Assembly: GCA_041395105.1 (NCBI GenBank)
Contig: JAWLBB010000007.1
Span: 109,447-173,446, forward strand
Length of the DNA: 64,000 nucleotides
Direction of reading: 5' to 3'
Source of the DNA: Opitutaceae bacterium
GTDB taxonomy: Bacteria; Verrucomicrobiota; Verrucomicrobiia; Opitutales; Opitutaceae
Below, piece by piece: positions 36,354 through 44,819 of this stretch (positions within the stretch are counted from its first letter, which is position 1; the number at the start of each line of letters is the position of its first letter). Below the pieces are notes generated by a model, which made no database searches, was not told the origin of the DNA, and saw only the letters and a program-made list of their open reading frames with translations. Position numbers and translations under genes: made by a program.

Positions 36354-36842
36354 TCAGTTGCGATGCGGACATTTCCCGGTCTCGCGGAAGGCGTCGCATT
36401 GGGCATGGACCTGCAACCGATGGGCGACGGGGGTCAGCCCGAGCTTTGAGGAAACCGTATTGCGGTACCATTCCATGAAAGGGGCGCTGATCTCGAAGAT
36501 GCGGTCGCAGTCCAGGCAGATGACCTGGGCCTGCTGGGTTTCGTTGTCCGGGTTGGCGGCGTAGAATTTCAGATTCTTGCCGATGTCGATTTCCCGGAGA
36601 AGGCCGCTCTCGGTCATGATCGGGAGGGTCCGGTAAACGGTTGCGCGGGAGACGGATTCATCGATGGCGCGGGCCCGGTCGAGAAGCTCTTCCGCGGTGT
36701 AATGATCATTGCCCGCGCCGGCGAAGGCCGCGTCGAATATGGCCAGACGCTGCCCGGTGACCCTGAGACTGCGATCGGCAAGGAAGGACTTGAACTTCTC
36801 CCGACAGGCTTCGATGCTCACCGAACCAATGTCAGCCTTCAC
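36354..36842 (-). CDS. Fur-family transcriptional regulator with atypical metal-sensing site
   Basis: The 162-residue protein has the Fur winged helix (DHYTAEELL, RATVYRTLPIMTESGLL) and dimer domain. The structural zinc site is present as C109xxC112 and C149/C158. The canonical HHDHL stretch before the first CxxC is replaced by TQQAQVIC (102-109), and the preceding Glu of YEL is Ala; three His and an acid expected there are missing. Family members repress iron, zinc or peroxide genes; this one may sense something else. It starts the fur-TPR-nadA-MFS operon and is divergent from priA. Confidence 0.85.
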   Translation of the reverse strand: MKADIGSVSIEACREKFKSFLADRSLRVTGQRLAIFDAAFAGAGNDHYTAEELLDRARAIDESVSRATVYRTLPIMTESGLLREIDIGKNLKFYAANPDNETQQAQVICLDCDRIFEISAPFMEWYRNTVSSKLGLTPVAHRLQVHAQCDAFRETGKCPHRN

Positions 36843-36933
36843 TTTAGCCCTGTCAATCTGGAAGGCGGACGCCGGTGGGGTCCGATTCGAGGCATCCCTT
36901 TGTGGAGAATGACCTGTTCGGAGTGAAGGGCTT

Positions 36934-39189
36934 ATGAAAGCAGCGGATGAGGGGAGGGTGGTGGCGGTCTGGCCGCTGGCCGGTTTCGACCGGGTTCTCC
37001 ATTATCGACTGCCGCCGCATTTGTCCGGAAGCATCCAGGTGGGCGCCCTGGTCCGGATTCCGATTCTCCGTCGTCACCATATCGGGGTGGTTCATGAGTT
37101 GGATTCCATTCCTGACGTCGCCCTGGCGAAATTGAAGCTGATCTCGGAGGTGGTCTATCCGATGCCCGTGCTGACTCCCGATCTGATCGAGCTGACCTCC
37201 TGGATGGGGCGTTATTATGGGGCGTCGCGGGAGGCGATCATCGAGGCAATGATCCCAAAGGCGGTCCGGATGGGGCACGGAGTCCAGACTGAGTCGTATC
37301 TCTCCTTGGCCGGGGGCCTGGATGGCGAGGCCCTGGAGGCGCTCAAGCGCCGGTCGCCCAAGCAGTATGAACTCTGCCGGTTCCTCAAGGGCCAGCTTCA
37401 TCCAGTCAAGCGTTCGGTCATCGTCCGGCGTCTCGGGGTATCGACCGCCATTTGCCGGGCGGCCGTGGCGAAAGGGTTGGTCATCGAGGACACTCGGGTC
37501 GAGGCGAGGCACGCCTATGATGATGGGTTCGGCGACGTCGAGATCGTGGGCAACCAGACGCTTGTCCTCAACGATGAGCAGGCGGCGGCCGCCGCGACGG
37601 TCAGCGGGGATCTGAAGAGCGGGAAGTTCGTGGTCGAGCTTCTCCAGGGGGTTACCGGCTCGGGCAAGACCGAAGTCTACCTCCAGGCCATGGACGAGGT
37701 TCTTTCGGCGGGTGGCGGGGTCATCGTGCTGGTGCCCGAGATTGCCCTGACCCCCCAGACGGTGGGACGGCTTCGAGCCCGCCTCGAGCGGGATGGTCGC
37801 ACCCGGGCGGTGGTCTGGCACAGTTCCCTGAGCGACGGCCAGCGCCTCGATGCCTGGCTGGCCATTGCCCGAGGCGATTCCCGGGTGGTGGTGGGCGCCC
37901 GCTCGGCGGTCTTCGCCCCGGTGCCCAACCTGCGTCTCATCGTGGTCGACGAGGAGCACGAGCCGGCCTACAAGCAGGACGAGACGCCGCGATACAACGG
38001 GCGGGATGTCGCGGTCTACCGGGCGATGCTCAACCAGGCGGTCTGCCTCCTCGGCTCGGCCACTCCGTCGCTAGAATCCTTCCTCAATGCCGATGCCGGC
38101 AAATACAAACGGCTTCGGTTGAACAAGCGGATCGATGACCGGAAACTTCCCTTTATCCATATTGTGGATATGCGGACCGAGATGATGAAAAAGCGGGGAG
38201 CGGTTTCGCTTTCCGACTTTCTGGCGGAAAAACTGAGGGGACGTTTCGCCGCCCGCGAACAGAGCATTCTCTTCCTCAACCGCCGGGGCTATTCCTCGAG
38301 CATGGTCTGCCGGGAGTGCGGCTATGTGGCGGAATGCACCCACTGCAGCGTCGCGCAGACCTATCACCGCACGGATGAGACCCTCAAGTGCCATCTCTGC
38401 GGGGAGACGATGGATGCGCCCCTGCGCTGTCCGCAGTGCCGTTCCGAACAGATCCGCTGGAAGGGGCTGGGCACGCAGCGGGTTGAGGAAGTGGTCAGAC
38501 GTATCCTGCCCAGCGCCCGGGTCGTGCGGATGGACGCCGACGCCATGAGCCGGAAGAATCTCTTCCGCGAGATCCTCAGCGAGTTTCGCCTTGGCCGGAT
38601 CGATGTGCTGGTGGGCACCCAGATGATTGCGAAGGGGCTGGATTTTCCGAATGTCACCCTCGTCGGGTTGGTCGATGCGGATCTCTCGCTGCATATCCCG
38701 GATTTCCGGGCGCATGAGCGGACCTTTCAGCTGCTGGTCCAGGTGGCGGGACGGGCCGGGCGGGGCGACGTGGCTGGAGAGGTGGTCGTGCAGACCTTCA
38801 CGCCGCACGCCATGCCGATCCAGTTTTCACGTCAGGCCGATGTCGATGCCTTCCTTGGGGAGGAGGCCAAGGCCCGCGAGCGGTTCCGCTATCCGCCCTA
38901 CCGGCACCTCGTGCAGCATCTCTTCCGTGGACGCAATGCCGACAAGGTGGCTTTTGTCGCGGAGCAGTGGGCGAAGCAGCTGACCGCCCGGATCTCCAGC
39001 GAGGTGGAACTGAGGGGACCCGCTCCCTGTGCCACCGAGAAGATCAAGGACCATTACCGTTTCCAGATCTGGTATTTCACCCAGAAAGTGACGGCTCTCG
39101 TCCGGGAGATCCGCCTGCTCGAGTCGACCTTTCCGATGCCTGACGATGTCATCATGGTCATCGACGTGGATCCGATGCACCTGGTCTGA
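36934..39189 (+). CDS. priA: Primosomal protein N' (replication restart helicase)
   Basis: PriA reloads the replisome at collapsed forks. The 751-residue protein is full length (E. coli 732). Walker A GVTGSGKTE lies at about 238-246 and DEEH near 338, then the zinc-binding cysteine region CRECGYVAECTHC to about 500, and the helicase C lobe RVEEVVRRIL with GTQMIAKGLDF. The N-terminal 3'-DNA-binding domain is present. It is divergent from fur (91 bases between). COG2509 and spermidine-synthase-like genes follow on the same strand. Confidence 0.95.
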   Translation: MKAADEGRVVAVWPLAGFDRVLHYRLPPHLSGSIQVGALVRIPILRRHHIGVVHELDSIPDVALAKLKLISEVVYPMPVLTPDLIELTSWMGRYYGASREAIIEAMIPKAVRMGHGVQTESYLSLAGGLDGEALEALKRRSPKQYELCRFLKGQLHPVKRSVIVRRLGVSTAICRAAVAKGLVIEDTRVEARHAYDDGFGDVEIVGNQTLVLNDEQAAAAATVSGDLKSGKFVVELLQGVTGSGKTEVYLQAMDEVLSAGGGVIVLVPEIALTPQTVGRLRARLERDGRTRAVVWHSSLSDGQRLDAWLAIARGDSRVVVGARSAVFAPVPNLRLIVVDEEHEPAYKQDETPRYNGRDVAVYRAMLNQAVCLLGSATPSLESFLNADAGKYKRLRLNKRIDDRKLPFIHIVDMRTEMMKKRGAVSLSDFLAEKLRGRFAAREQSILFLNRRGYSSSMVCRECGYVAECTHCSVAQTYHRTDETLKCHLCGETMDAPLRCPQCRSEQIRWKGLGTQRVEEVVRRILPSARVVRMDADAMSRKNLFREILSEFRLGRIDVLVGTQMIAKGLDFPNVTLVGLVDADLSLHIPDFRAHERTFQLLVQVAGRAGRGDVAGEVVVQTFTPHAMPIQFSRQADVDAFLGEEAKARERFRYPPYRHLVQHLFRGRNADKVAFVAEQWAKQLTARISSEVELRGPAPCATEKIKDHYRFQIWYFTQKVTALVREIRLLESTFPMPDDVIMVIDVDPMHLV

Positions 39190-39194
39190 AGCGG

Positions 39195-39214
39195 TTTCGC
39201 CGGTTCGGGCGAAA
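39195..39214 (+). terminator. Hairpin after priA
   Basis: A 7-bp perfect stem TTTCGCC/GGCGAAA with a 6-base loop starts 6 bases after the priA stop. No T-run follows, so partial termination between priA and the next gene is only possible. Confidence 0.3.
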
Positions 39215-39283
39215 ACGGGAAGCATTCTTTCCGGCATTTTGAATTCGCGCTCCCGGAACTTCGGGGATTCGCTGGAGGACTGC

Positions 39284-40876
39284 ATGGGTGAGCCCGCAAA
39301 CCAGATGATCGATGTCATCCTGCCTCTTGAGCAATCGGAGGACCGGGAAGCCTGGCGGCGGGCGGTGGCGGCGCGCCTGCGGGTGGAGGAGGCAAGGATC
39401 ACCGGCCTGGATTTGCGCAAGCATTCCATCGATGCACGGCGTCGTCAGATCAAGGTCCAACTCCGCTTCGAGGTCGGACTGGATGGGGCGATGCCGGTCC
39501 TGGAGAAGCCGGAGGCGTTTTACCCCGAATTGAAGTCCGGGGCACCGCGGATTGTCATCGTGGGCAGCGGCCCCGGGGGGTTGTTTGCTGCATTGCGCTG
39601 CATCGAGCTGGGCTTGTGCCCGATTGTTCTCGAACGGGGAAAGGATGTCTCTGCCCGGCGTTATGACCTGGCGCCGATTTTCCGGAAGGGCGAGATCATC
39701 GAGGATTCCAACTACTGCTTCGGTGAGGGCGGAGCGGGCACCTTTTCGGACGGCAAGCTTTATACCCGGGCGACCAAGCGCGGGCCGGTCGCGACGGTTT
39801 ATCGGACTCTCGTGGCCCACGGGGCTCCCGATCGCATTCTGGTCGATTCGCACCCGCATATCGGCTCGAATCTCCTGCCCAACGTGGTGCGGGCCATGCG
39901 CGAGAGCATCCGGAAGGCCGGGGGCGAGGTGCATTTCGGAAGCCGGGTGGTGGACCTGGTCTGCAAAGACGGATGTATCCATGGGGTGGTCACCAGAGAC
40001 GGAGAGCTTTTTGAGGGAAAGGCCGTCATTCTGGCGACGGGCCATTCTGCCCGGGACATTTACCGCATCCTTCGGGAAAAGGGGATCCGACTTGAGGCCA
40101 AGGCGTTCGCTGTGGGAGTGCGGATCGAGCATCCGCAGGCGCTGGTGGACAGTCTGCAGTATCATTTCCCGAGGGAGAGCCCACGCCCGCGCCAACTCCC
40201 GGCCGCAAGCTATCAATTGGCGACCAAGATCGATGGGCGAGGGGTCCACTCCTTCTGCATGTGTCCGGGTGGATTCATTGTCCCGTCGGCGACGGAGAAC
40301 GACGAGGTGGTGGTGAATGGGATGAGTCTCTCGCGTCGCGATTCTCCCTTTGCGAACAGCGGCCTCGTCGTCGGGGTGGAGCCGGAAGACCTTTCAGAAT
40401 TTGCGGCGGAGCATGGTGTGCTCAAAGGGCTGGCTTTCCAGCGCGTCCTTGAGACGGCGGCCAAGGTGGCGGGAGGAGAGGGTCAGCGGGCTCCCGGTCA
40501 GCGGGTCACGGACTTCCTGGCTGGTCGGCTTTCCGCCGATCTTCCCGGAACCAGCTACCGGCCCGGCCTGGCCTCCGCCCGGCTCGACGCCCTTCTCCCG
40601 CCCTGGGTGGTCAGGCGGATGAAGCAGGGGCTTTCCCGGTTCGGGCGGATGATGCGCGGCTATGTCACCGAGGAGGCGGTCCTCGTCGGTTTCGAGACCC
40701 GGACGAGTTCGCCGGTGCGGATTCCGCGCGACCCGGAAAAGCTGCAGCATCCCGAAGTGGCCGGCCTGATTCCCTGCGGGGAGGGGGCCGGATATGCCGG
40801 AGGTATCGTGAGTGCGGCCCTGGATGGCCTTCGCTGCGCGGAGGCCGCTGCCGCATGCGTGAACCGATCGACATGA
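39284..40876 (+). CDS. COG2509 FAD-dependent oxidoreductase
   Basis: From ATG 39284, which follows a GGAGGA box, the product has 530 residues; the frame extends back into priA but is not used. A small N-terminal ferredoxin-fold-like domain (about 1-80, with a typical LDARRRQIKVQLRFEV) precedes the Rossmann FAD site G-S-G-P-G-G-L at about 93-99. Blocks GEGGAGTFSDGKLYTR and CMCPGGFIV follow, which are the COG2509 signatures. The substrate is not established. It lies 94 bases after priA and overlaps the spermidine-synthase-like gene. Confidence 0.85.
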   Translation: MGEPANQMIDVILPLEQSEDREAWRRAVAARLRVEEARITGLDLRKHSIDARRRQIKVQLRFEVGLDGAMPVLEKPEAFYPELKSGAPRIVIVGSGPGGLFAALRCIELGLCPIVLERGKDVSARRYDLAPIFRKGEIIEDSNYCFGEGGAGTFSDGKLYTRATKRGPVATVYRTLVAHGAPDRILVDSHPHIGSNLLPNVVRAMRESIRKAGGEVHFGSRVVDLVCKDGCIHGVVTRDGELFEGKAVILATGHSARDIYRILREKGIRLEAKAFAVGVRIEHPQALVDSLQYHFPRESPRPRQLPAASYQLATKIDGRGVHSFCMCPGGFIVPSATENDEVVVNGMSLSRRDSPFANSGLVVGVEPEDLSEFAAEHGVLKGLAFQRVLETAAKVAGGEGQRAPGQRVTDFLAGRLSADLPGTSYRPGLASARLDALLPPWVVRRMKQGLSRFGRMMRGYVTEEAVLVGFETRTSSPVRIPRDPEKLQHPEVAGLIPCGEGAGYAGGIVSAALDGLRCAEAAAACVNRST

Positions 40877-41556
40877 AACCATTCGTGACCCTGGCTGAAG
40901 CCCGAACCCCGGAGGGGCGCAACCTGAAGCTCCATGAGCACGACGGTGATTACTTCATTCTGCTCAACGGCCAACAGTTGATGAATTCCCGGGCGAGCAC
41001 CTCGGAGCGCGAACTGGCGAGGCTGGCCTGTGCCCATCTGACCGGAAGGGAACGGCCCCGCATTCTTATCGGCGGTCTCGGCCTGGGCTTCACCCTGAAA
41101 GGGGTCCTCGATCTGGTCGGCCCGGGAGCGGTTGTCCAGATTGCGGAACTGATACCGGAAATCGTGTCGTGGAATCGTGAATACTTGATGCGGTTGAATG
41201 GCGGGCTGCTTGAGGATGGTCGGGTCAAGATCATCGTGGGTGACATCTACGATGTAATCGGTCGGTCGGGAAAGGACCCGTATGATGCCATTTTGCTGGA
41301 CGTGGACAACGGACCAGTAGCCTTTGTCCTCCAGGAGAACCGGCGGATCTACCAGACCAATGGTGTCGCCCGGATCGTCAGGGCATTGAAACCGGAAGGC
41401 TGCGTGGCTGTCTGGTCGGCCGGAAAGGACCGGTCGTTTGCGGACCGCCTCTTCAAAGCCGGGCTGAAGGTCGACGTGGTCGGGGTGAAGGCCTACCCGA
41501 ACGCCCCGCGGGATGCCCACGTCGTATTTCTTGGGCGCAAGCGGTCAGGCGGCTGA
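40873..41556 (+). CDS. Spermidine-synthase-like methyltransferase-fold protein
   Basis: From ATG 40873 (ATGA overlap with the previous stop) the product has 227 residues; ATG 40855 is also in frame. The Rossmann core shows GGLGLGFTLKGVL and, later, DAILLDVDNGP with the Asp that in spermidine synthases contacts the amine. The protein is shorter than a full SpeE (about 285) and lacks a clear tetramerisation domain, so aminopropyl transfer is uncertain. Its 3' end overlaps the convergent flavodoxin-family gene by 12 bases. Confidence 0.75.
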   Translation: MKPFVTLAEARTPEGRNLKLHEHDGDYFILLNGQQLMNSRASTSERELARLACAHLTGRERPRILIGGLGLGFTLKGVLDLVGPGAVVQIAELIPEIVSWNREYLMRLNGGLLEDGRVKIIVGDIYDVIGRSGKDPYDAILLDVDNGPVAFVLQENRRIYQTNGVARIVRALKPEGCVAVWSAGKDRSFADRLFKAGLKVDVVGVKAYPNAPRDAHVVFLGRKRSGG

Positions 41557-42180
41557 CGCTGGTTGGGCGGGAACCCTGGCCACGAGCCGTTCGCCGAGGC
41601 GGTGTGCCTTGGCAACGATGTTGGCAGGCAGCTCGTGCCGGCGCTTCATGGCGGCCAGGCCCACGTTGATCTCCCCGATCGGGTGGGCGCCGAGAAGCTC
41701 CACTGTCTGGCGCAACAGTTTCAACATGCTGCCGGACCAGCGTTGAAGAATGGCGGGAGCAGCTGACGAAGCGACGATGACCGCCGGCTTGTCCGTGTCC
41801 GGGGAACGCATCTTCGGAACCTTCATGCCCCAGGGCCAGTAAGCCAGGCACATCAGGCGCTCGATAAAACGTTTGGTCACGGCTGTGACGGTGCCGAAAT
41901 TCATGGGAGAGCCGAGGACAATGGCGTCCGCCTTCCTGATGTCACGGATCAGGCGCTCCATATCGTCTTGGTGGATGCACTCACCCGGTTCCGTGCCTTC
42001 CAGCTGGCTGCAGGTCCGGCAATTCGTGCAGAACTCGATATGCTGGTCGATGAGGTAGATTTTCCGGGTTGAGGCACCCTTCCGGCGGGCGGCCTGCAGA
42101 ACTTCGTCCACCACCGAGTCGATGGTCCCTCCCTTGCGGTAACTCCCCACAATCCCAAGGACCGTCACATCACGTTTCAT
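41545..42180 (-). CDS. Flavodoxin-family protein with Cys cluster (iron-sulfur flavoprotein-like)
   Basis: The 211-residue protein has an FMN-binding flavodoxin-like fold: VLGIVGSYRKGGTIDSVV for the phosphate loop and DAIVLGSPMNFGTVTAV for the isoalloxazine loop. In between is E-F-C-T-N-C-R-T-C with a further Cys 11 residues on, the CxxCxxC pattern of iron-sulfur flavoproteins that can hold a 4Fe-4S cluster. It could be an NAD(P)H:acceptor reductase. The gene is alone, and its 3' end overlaps the spermidine-synthase-like gene convergently by 12 bases. Confidence 0.75.
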   Translation of the reverse strand: MKRDVTVLGIVGSYRKGGTIDSVVDEVLQAARRKGASTRKIYLIDQHIEFCTNCRTCSQLEGTEPGECIHQDDMERLIRDIRKADAIVLGSPMNFGTVTAVTKRFIERLMCLAYWPWGMKVPKMRSPDTDKPAVIVASSAAPAILQRWSGSMLKLLRQTVELLGAHPIGEINVGLAAMKRRHELPANIVAKAHRLGERLVARVPAQPASAA

Positions 42181-42297
42181 GGTGAACCGATGATGACGTG
42201 TGTCTTGGAGCCCGTCAATGAAGCTGTTCGCGAATCGTCCCGACTTCTGTCGGATCCTTGCCGGGTCTCGGTGGCCGGGCCGGGTCGCGGTGGCCGA

Positions 42298-42317
42298 CCA
42301 GGGACCTTCGGCCCTGG
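42298..42317. repeat. Small hairpin in the flavodoxin/oxidoreductase gap
   Basis: CCAGGG/CCCTGG with two further pairs and a bulge encloses a short TTC loop. The gap 42181-42373 has two similar GGTGGCCG stretches before it, and no gene is seen there. It may end transcription of the oxidoreductase gene, but no T-run follows on that strand. Confidence 0.3.
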
Positions 42318-42373
42318 CGATTTTGTGACAGAAGACGAAATCCGCTTCACGTCAGCTCGGTCAGGAGACGAAC

Positions 42374-43348
42374 CTACCTGGAGAAGACCTGATCCTCGGC
42401 GATGAGTCCGATTTTCCCCTTCACCCCGCCGGCACGGAGAGTTTCGAGGGCCTTCGGCAGATCGTGAATCGGAAAGGTGGCGGCGATCGGGGCGTTCAGT
42501 TTTCCTTCTTCAAACATCTGTGCGACGGCTTGAAGAGTCGAGGTTCGGGGTTTGACGATACAGACCGCACATTTTCGGGCGGAGAGGAGTGTTCGAAGCA
42601 TTCCGCCAATCAAGGAGGGGCTGGGCAGGAGGGTGATGTAGACGCCCTTCGGCTTCATGATACCCGCGCAGGCAGCGAAGGAGGTGGTGGCAGCCGCGTC
42701 GAAGACAATGTCGAATTTGTCGAAGAGCCTGCCGAGATTGGTTTCCCGATAGTCAAGCACGTGCTGGGCGCCAAGGGATCGAACGTAGTCGATATTGGAT
42801 ACGCTGCAGGTGCCCCACACGGTCGCACCCATGCTTCGGGCGATCTGAACGGCAAAGCTGCCAACTCCCCCGGAGGCCCCATTGATGAGGACGCTCTGTC
42901 CCCGCTGGATGCCACCAAACCCGACGAGGGATTGAAGAGCGGTGCTGGCCACCGTGGCGGCCGAGGCAGCGGCAACATGCCCCAGCATTGTCGGCTTGCG
43001 GGCGATGGTTTCCGTTCTGACGGCAACCGATTGAGCGAAACTTCCCTCTCGGGTCGAGGTCGTGTAGGGTAGGAATCCAAAGACCTCATCGCCCGGGTGG
43101 AAAGCCGGGACGTTTTCGCCTCTTTTCTCGACGATCCCACTGAAATCATACCCAAGGCGGATAGGAGACTTTCCGGAGTGAAGGAATTTGCCGCCTTTCT
43201 TTCCGGAAATGACTTTCAGATCGGCCGGATTGACGGCTGCGGCTTTCACCCGCACCACGACCTCTCCTGGACCGACGGCCGGTTCGGGCAGGTCGATGTA
43301 CTCAATGTCGCCGATTTCTCCTCTTTTTCTGATGACCCATGCTTTCAT
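42374..43348 (-). CDS. Zinc-independent quinone oxidoreductase-like dehydrogenase (MDR family)
   Basis: The true start is ATG 43348 (324 residues, start MKAWVIRKRGEIGD); an open frame reaching 43693 lies over the neighbouring gene. The medium-chain fold shows VKAAAVNPADLKVI, then the NADPH loop GASGGVGSFAVQIA near the middle, without the zinc cysteine cluster, so it belongs to the quinone oxidoreductase/zeta-crystallin branch. It probably reduces an alkenal or quinone. It is separated from the Gfo/Idh/MocA gene by 142 bases. Confidence 0.85.
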   Translation of the reverse strand: MKAWVIRKRGEIGDIEYIDLPEPAVGPGEVVVRVKAAAVNPADLKVISGKKGGKFLHSGKSPIRLGYDFSGIVEKRGENVPAFHPGDEVFGFLPYTTSTREGSFAQSVAVRTETIARKPTMLGHVAAASAATVASTALQSLVGFGGIQRGQSVLINGASGGVGSFAVQIARSMGATVWGTCSVSNIDYVRSLGAQHVLDYRETNLGRLFDKFDIVFDAAATTSFAACAGIMKPKGVYITLLPSPSLIGGMLRTLLSARKCAVCIVKPRTSTLQAVAQMFEEGKLNAPIAATFPIHDLPKALETLRAGGVKGKIGLIAEDQVFSR

Positions 43349-43490
43349 TGCCTTGATTGGTTCAAATCGCTGACTGACGCGCTTTGCCGGCGGAAAGGAG
43401 GAAGAATACCACCGGAACCCCGGGGTCGCAACTCCGGGGCACGATCCAGGCAGTGAGGTCGGGTCTTCTGCATACGGTTTGAGCGACCCT

Positions 43491-44819
43491 TCAGTCTGCG
43501 TTCGCGAGACTGCGGGGAAAGCCCGCGGACCTGTCGAAATCGATATCGATAACCCGGTTTTCCTTGATGGAACGGTCGGCACAGAAACCGATGAGGTGGC
43601 CGGCAATCGAGTCCTCCAGATTGGTGGTCGAGATCGACGGCTCCTTTCCGTCGAGAAAGTCGAGGAAATCGCCGACCAGTCGCTCGTCTCCACCCCCGTG
43701 ACCTCCCTGGGCTCCCGTGGTGTCGCCAGTCAGGTTCAAATCGACGACCCGTTCCGAGAATTCCCTGCCCGGTCGATTGTCGATATGCCGGACCACGTAG
43801 GTGGCGTCCTCCATGCAGCCCTGGATCTCGCCGTGGGTGCCGATAAGGTGAAGGGAACGCGACGGCTTGGCGGATCCACCGATCATGTTGAGCGTGGCGG
43901 TGGCGCCGTCGGCGAATTCGATCAGCACGGACTGGTGGTCGACCACGTTCATGTCGGTCTTCCAGACGCAGCGGCCGTAGGGGCTGGTCTTGAGTGATTC
44001 GGTCATATCCTCGAGGGTGGGTTCGGCGAGGTTTTCGAGCCCGCTCCACGCATACATGGCCCAGCGCTTTGGATGATCGAGGTGGAGTTTCCGGGCGGAG
44101 TAGCGGCAATCGGCCTCGATGGGGCAGTCGACCAGGCAGCGGGTCCCGGCTCCATCCGGTGCTTTTGATGGATCGAACTGCTGGTTATTGCCGAAACTGG
44201 AAACGCGACGGGGCGGGATACCGCTCTTCATCCAGGTGATCAGGTCGAGATCGTGACAGGATTTCGACATCAGCATGGTGGATCCGCAAACGTCGCTGCG
44301 GTTCCACTTCCCCCGGATGAAGCCCACGGCCATATGGTGGTAGGAGACATGCTCGACCGCATTGATATTGATGATTTCGCCGATGGTGCCGCTGAGGACC
44401 TCGCGGCGGATGGCGGTGTAAAACGGAGTGTGGCGAAGAACGTGGCAGATGACGACCTTGCGGTCGGCGGCTCGGGTGACTGCGACGAGTTCCTTCATTT
44501 CCGATTCATTGGTCGCAAAGGGCTTTTCGAGGAGAAGGTGGTAACCCCGGCGAAGCAGCGGAAGTGAGGTCGGCACATGGTGGTGATCCATGGTACCGTT
44601 GATCGCAAAATCGGCGAACTTCGGGACGGCGGCCAATTCATCGGCGGAACGGAAGACCCGGGCCCGTTCAATCCCGAACTCACGGACCGCCCGTTCTCGG
44701 CGAAGCGGCGTCGGATCGGCCACGCCGACCACCTCCATTCGATCCGGATGGTCGCGGGAATAGGCGGCGTAGGCCATGGCACGGTGCCCGGCACCGACGA
44801 TAACGCAGGTGTGTTTCAT
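43491..44819 (-). CDS. Gfo/Idh/MocA family oxidoreductase
   Basis: The 442-residue protein has the Rossmann start VIVGAGHRAMAYAAYSRDHP and the E-K-P catalytic motif in LLLEKPFATNESEM, followed by the alpha/beta substrate domain. A cysteine-rich insert (LVDCPIEADCRY, about 230-245) is unusual. The family oxidises or epimerises sugars, inositols and aminosugars. Its start codon overlaps the stop of the ceramidase-like gene by 4 bases, so the pair is co-translated. Confidence 0.85.
   Translation of the reverse strand: MKHTCVIVGAGHRAMAYAAYSRDHPDRMEVVGVADPTPLRRERAVREFGIERARVFRSADELAAVPKFADFAINGTMDHHHVPTSLPLLRRGYHLLLEKPFATNESEMKELVAVTRAADRKVVICHVLRHTPFYTAIRREVLSGTIGEIININAVEHVSYHHMAVGFIRGKWNRSDVCGSTMLMSKSCHDLDLITWMKSGIPPRRVSSFGNNQQFDPSKAPDGAGTRCLVDCPIEADCRYSARKLHLDHPKRWAMYAWSGLENLAEPTLEDMTESLKTSPYGRCVWKTDMNVVDHQSVLIEFADGATATLNMIGGSAKPSRSLHLIGTHGEIQGCMEDATYVVRHIDNRPGREFSERVVDLNLTGDTTGAQGGHGGGDERLVGDFLDFLDGKEPSISTTNLEDSIAGHLIGFCADRSIKENRVIDIDFDRSAGFPRSLANAD

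Noticed and set aside
43349..43693. Extended N-terminus of the oxidoreductase gene
   Set aside because: The extra 115 residues lie over the Gfo/Idh/MocA gene and are low-complexity; the family start is at 43348.
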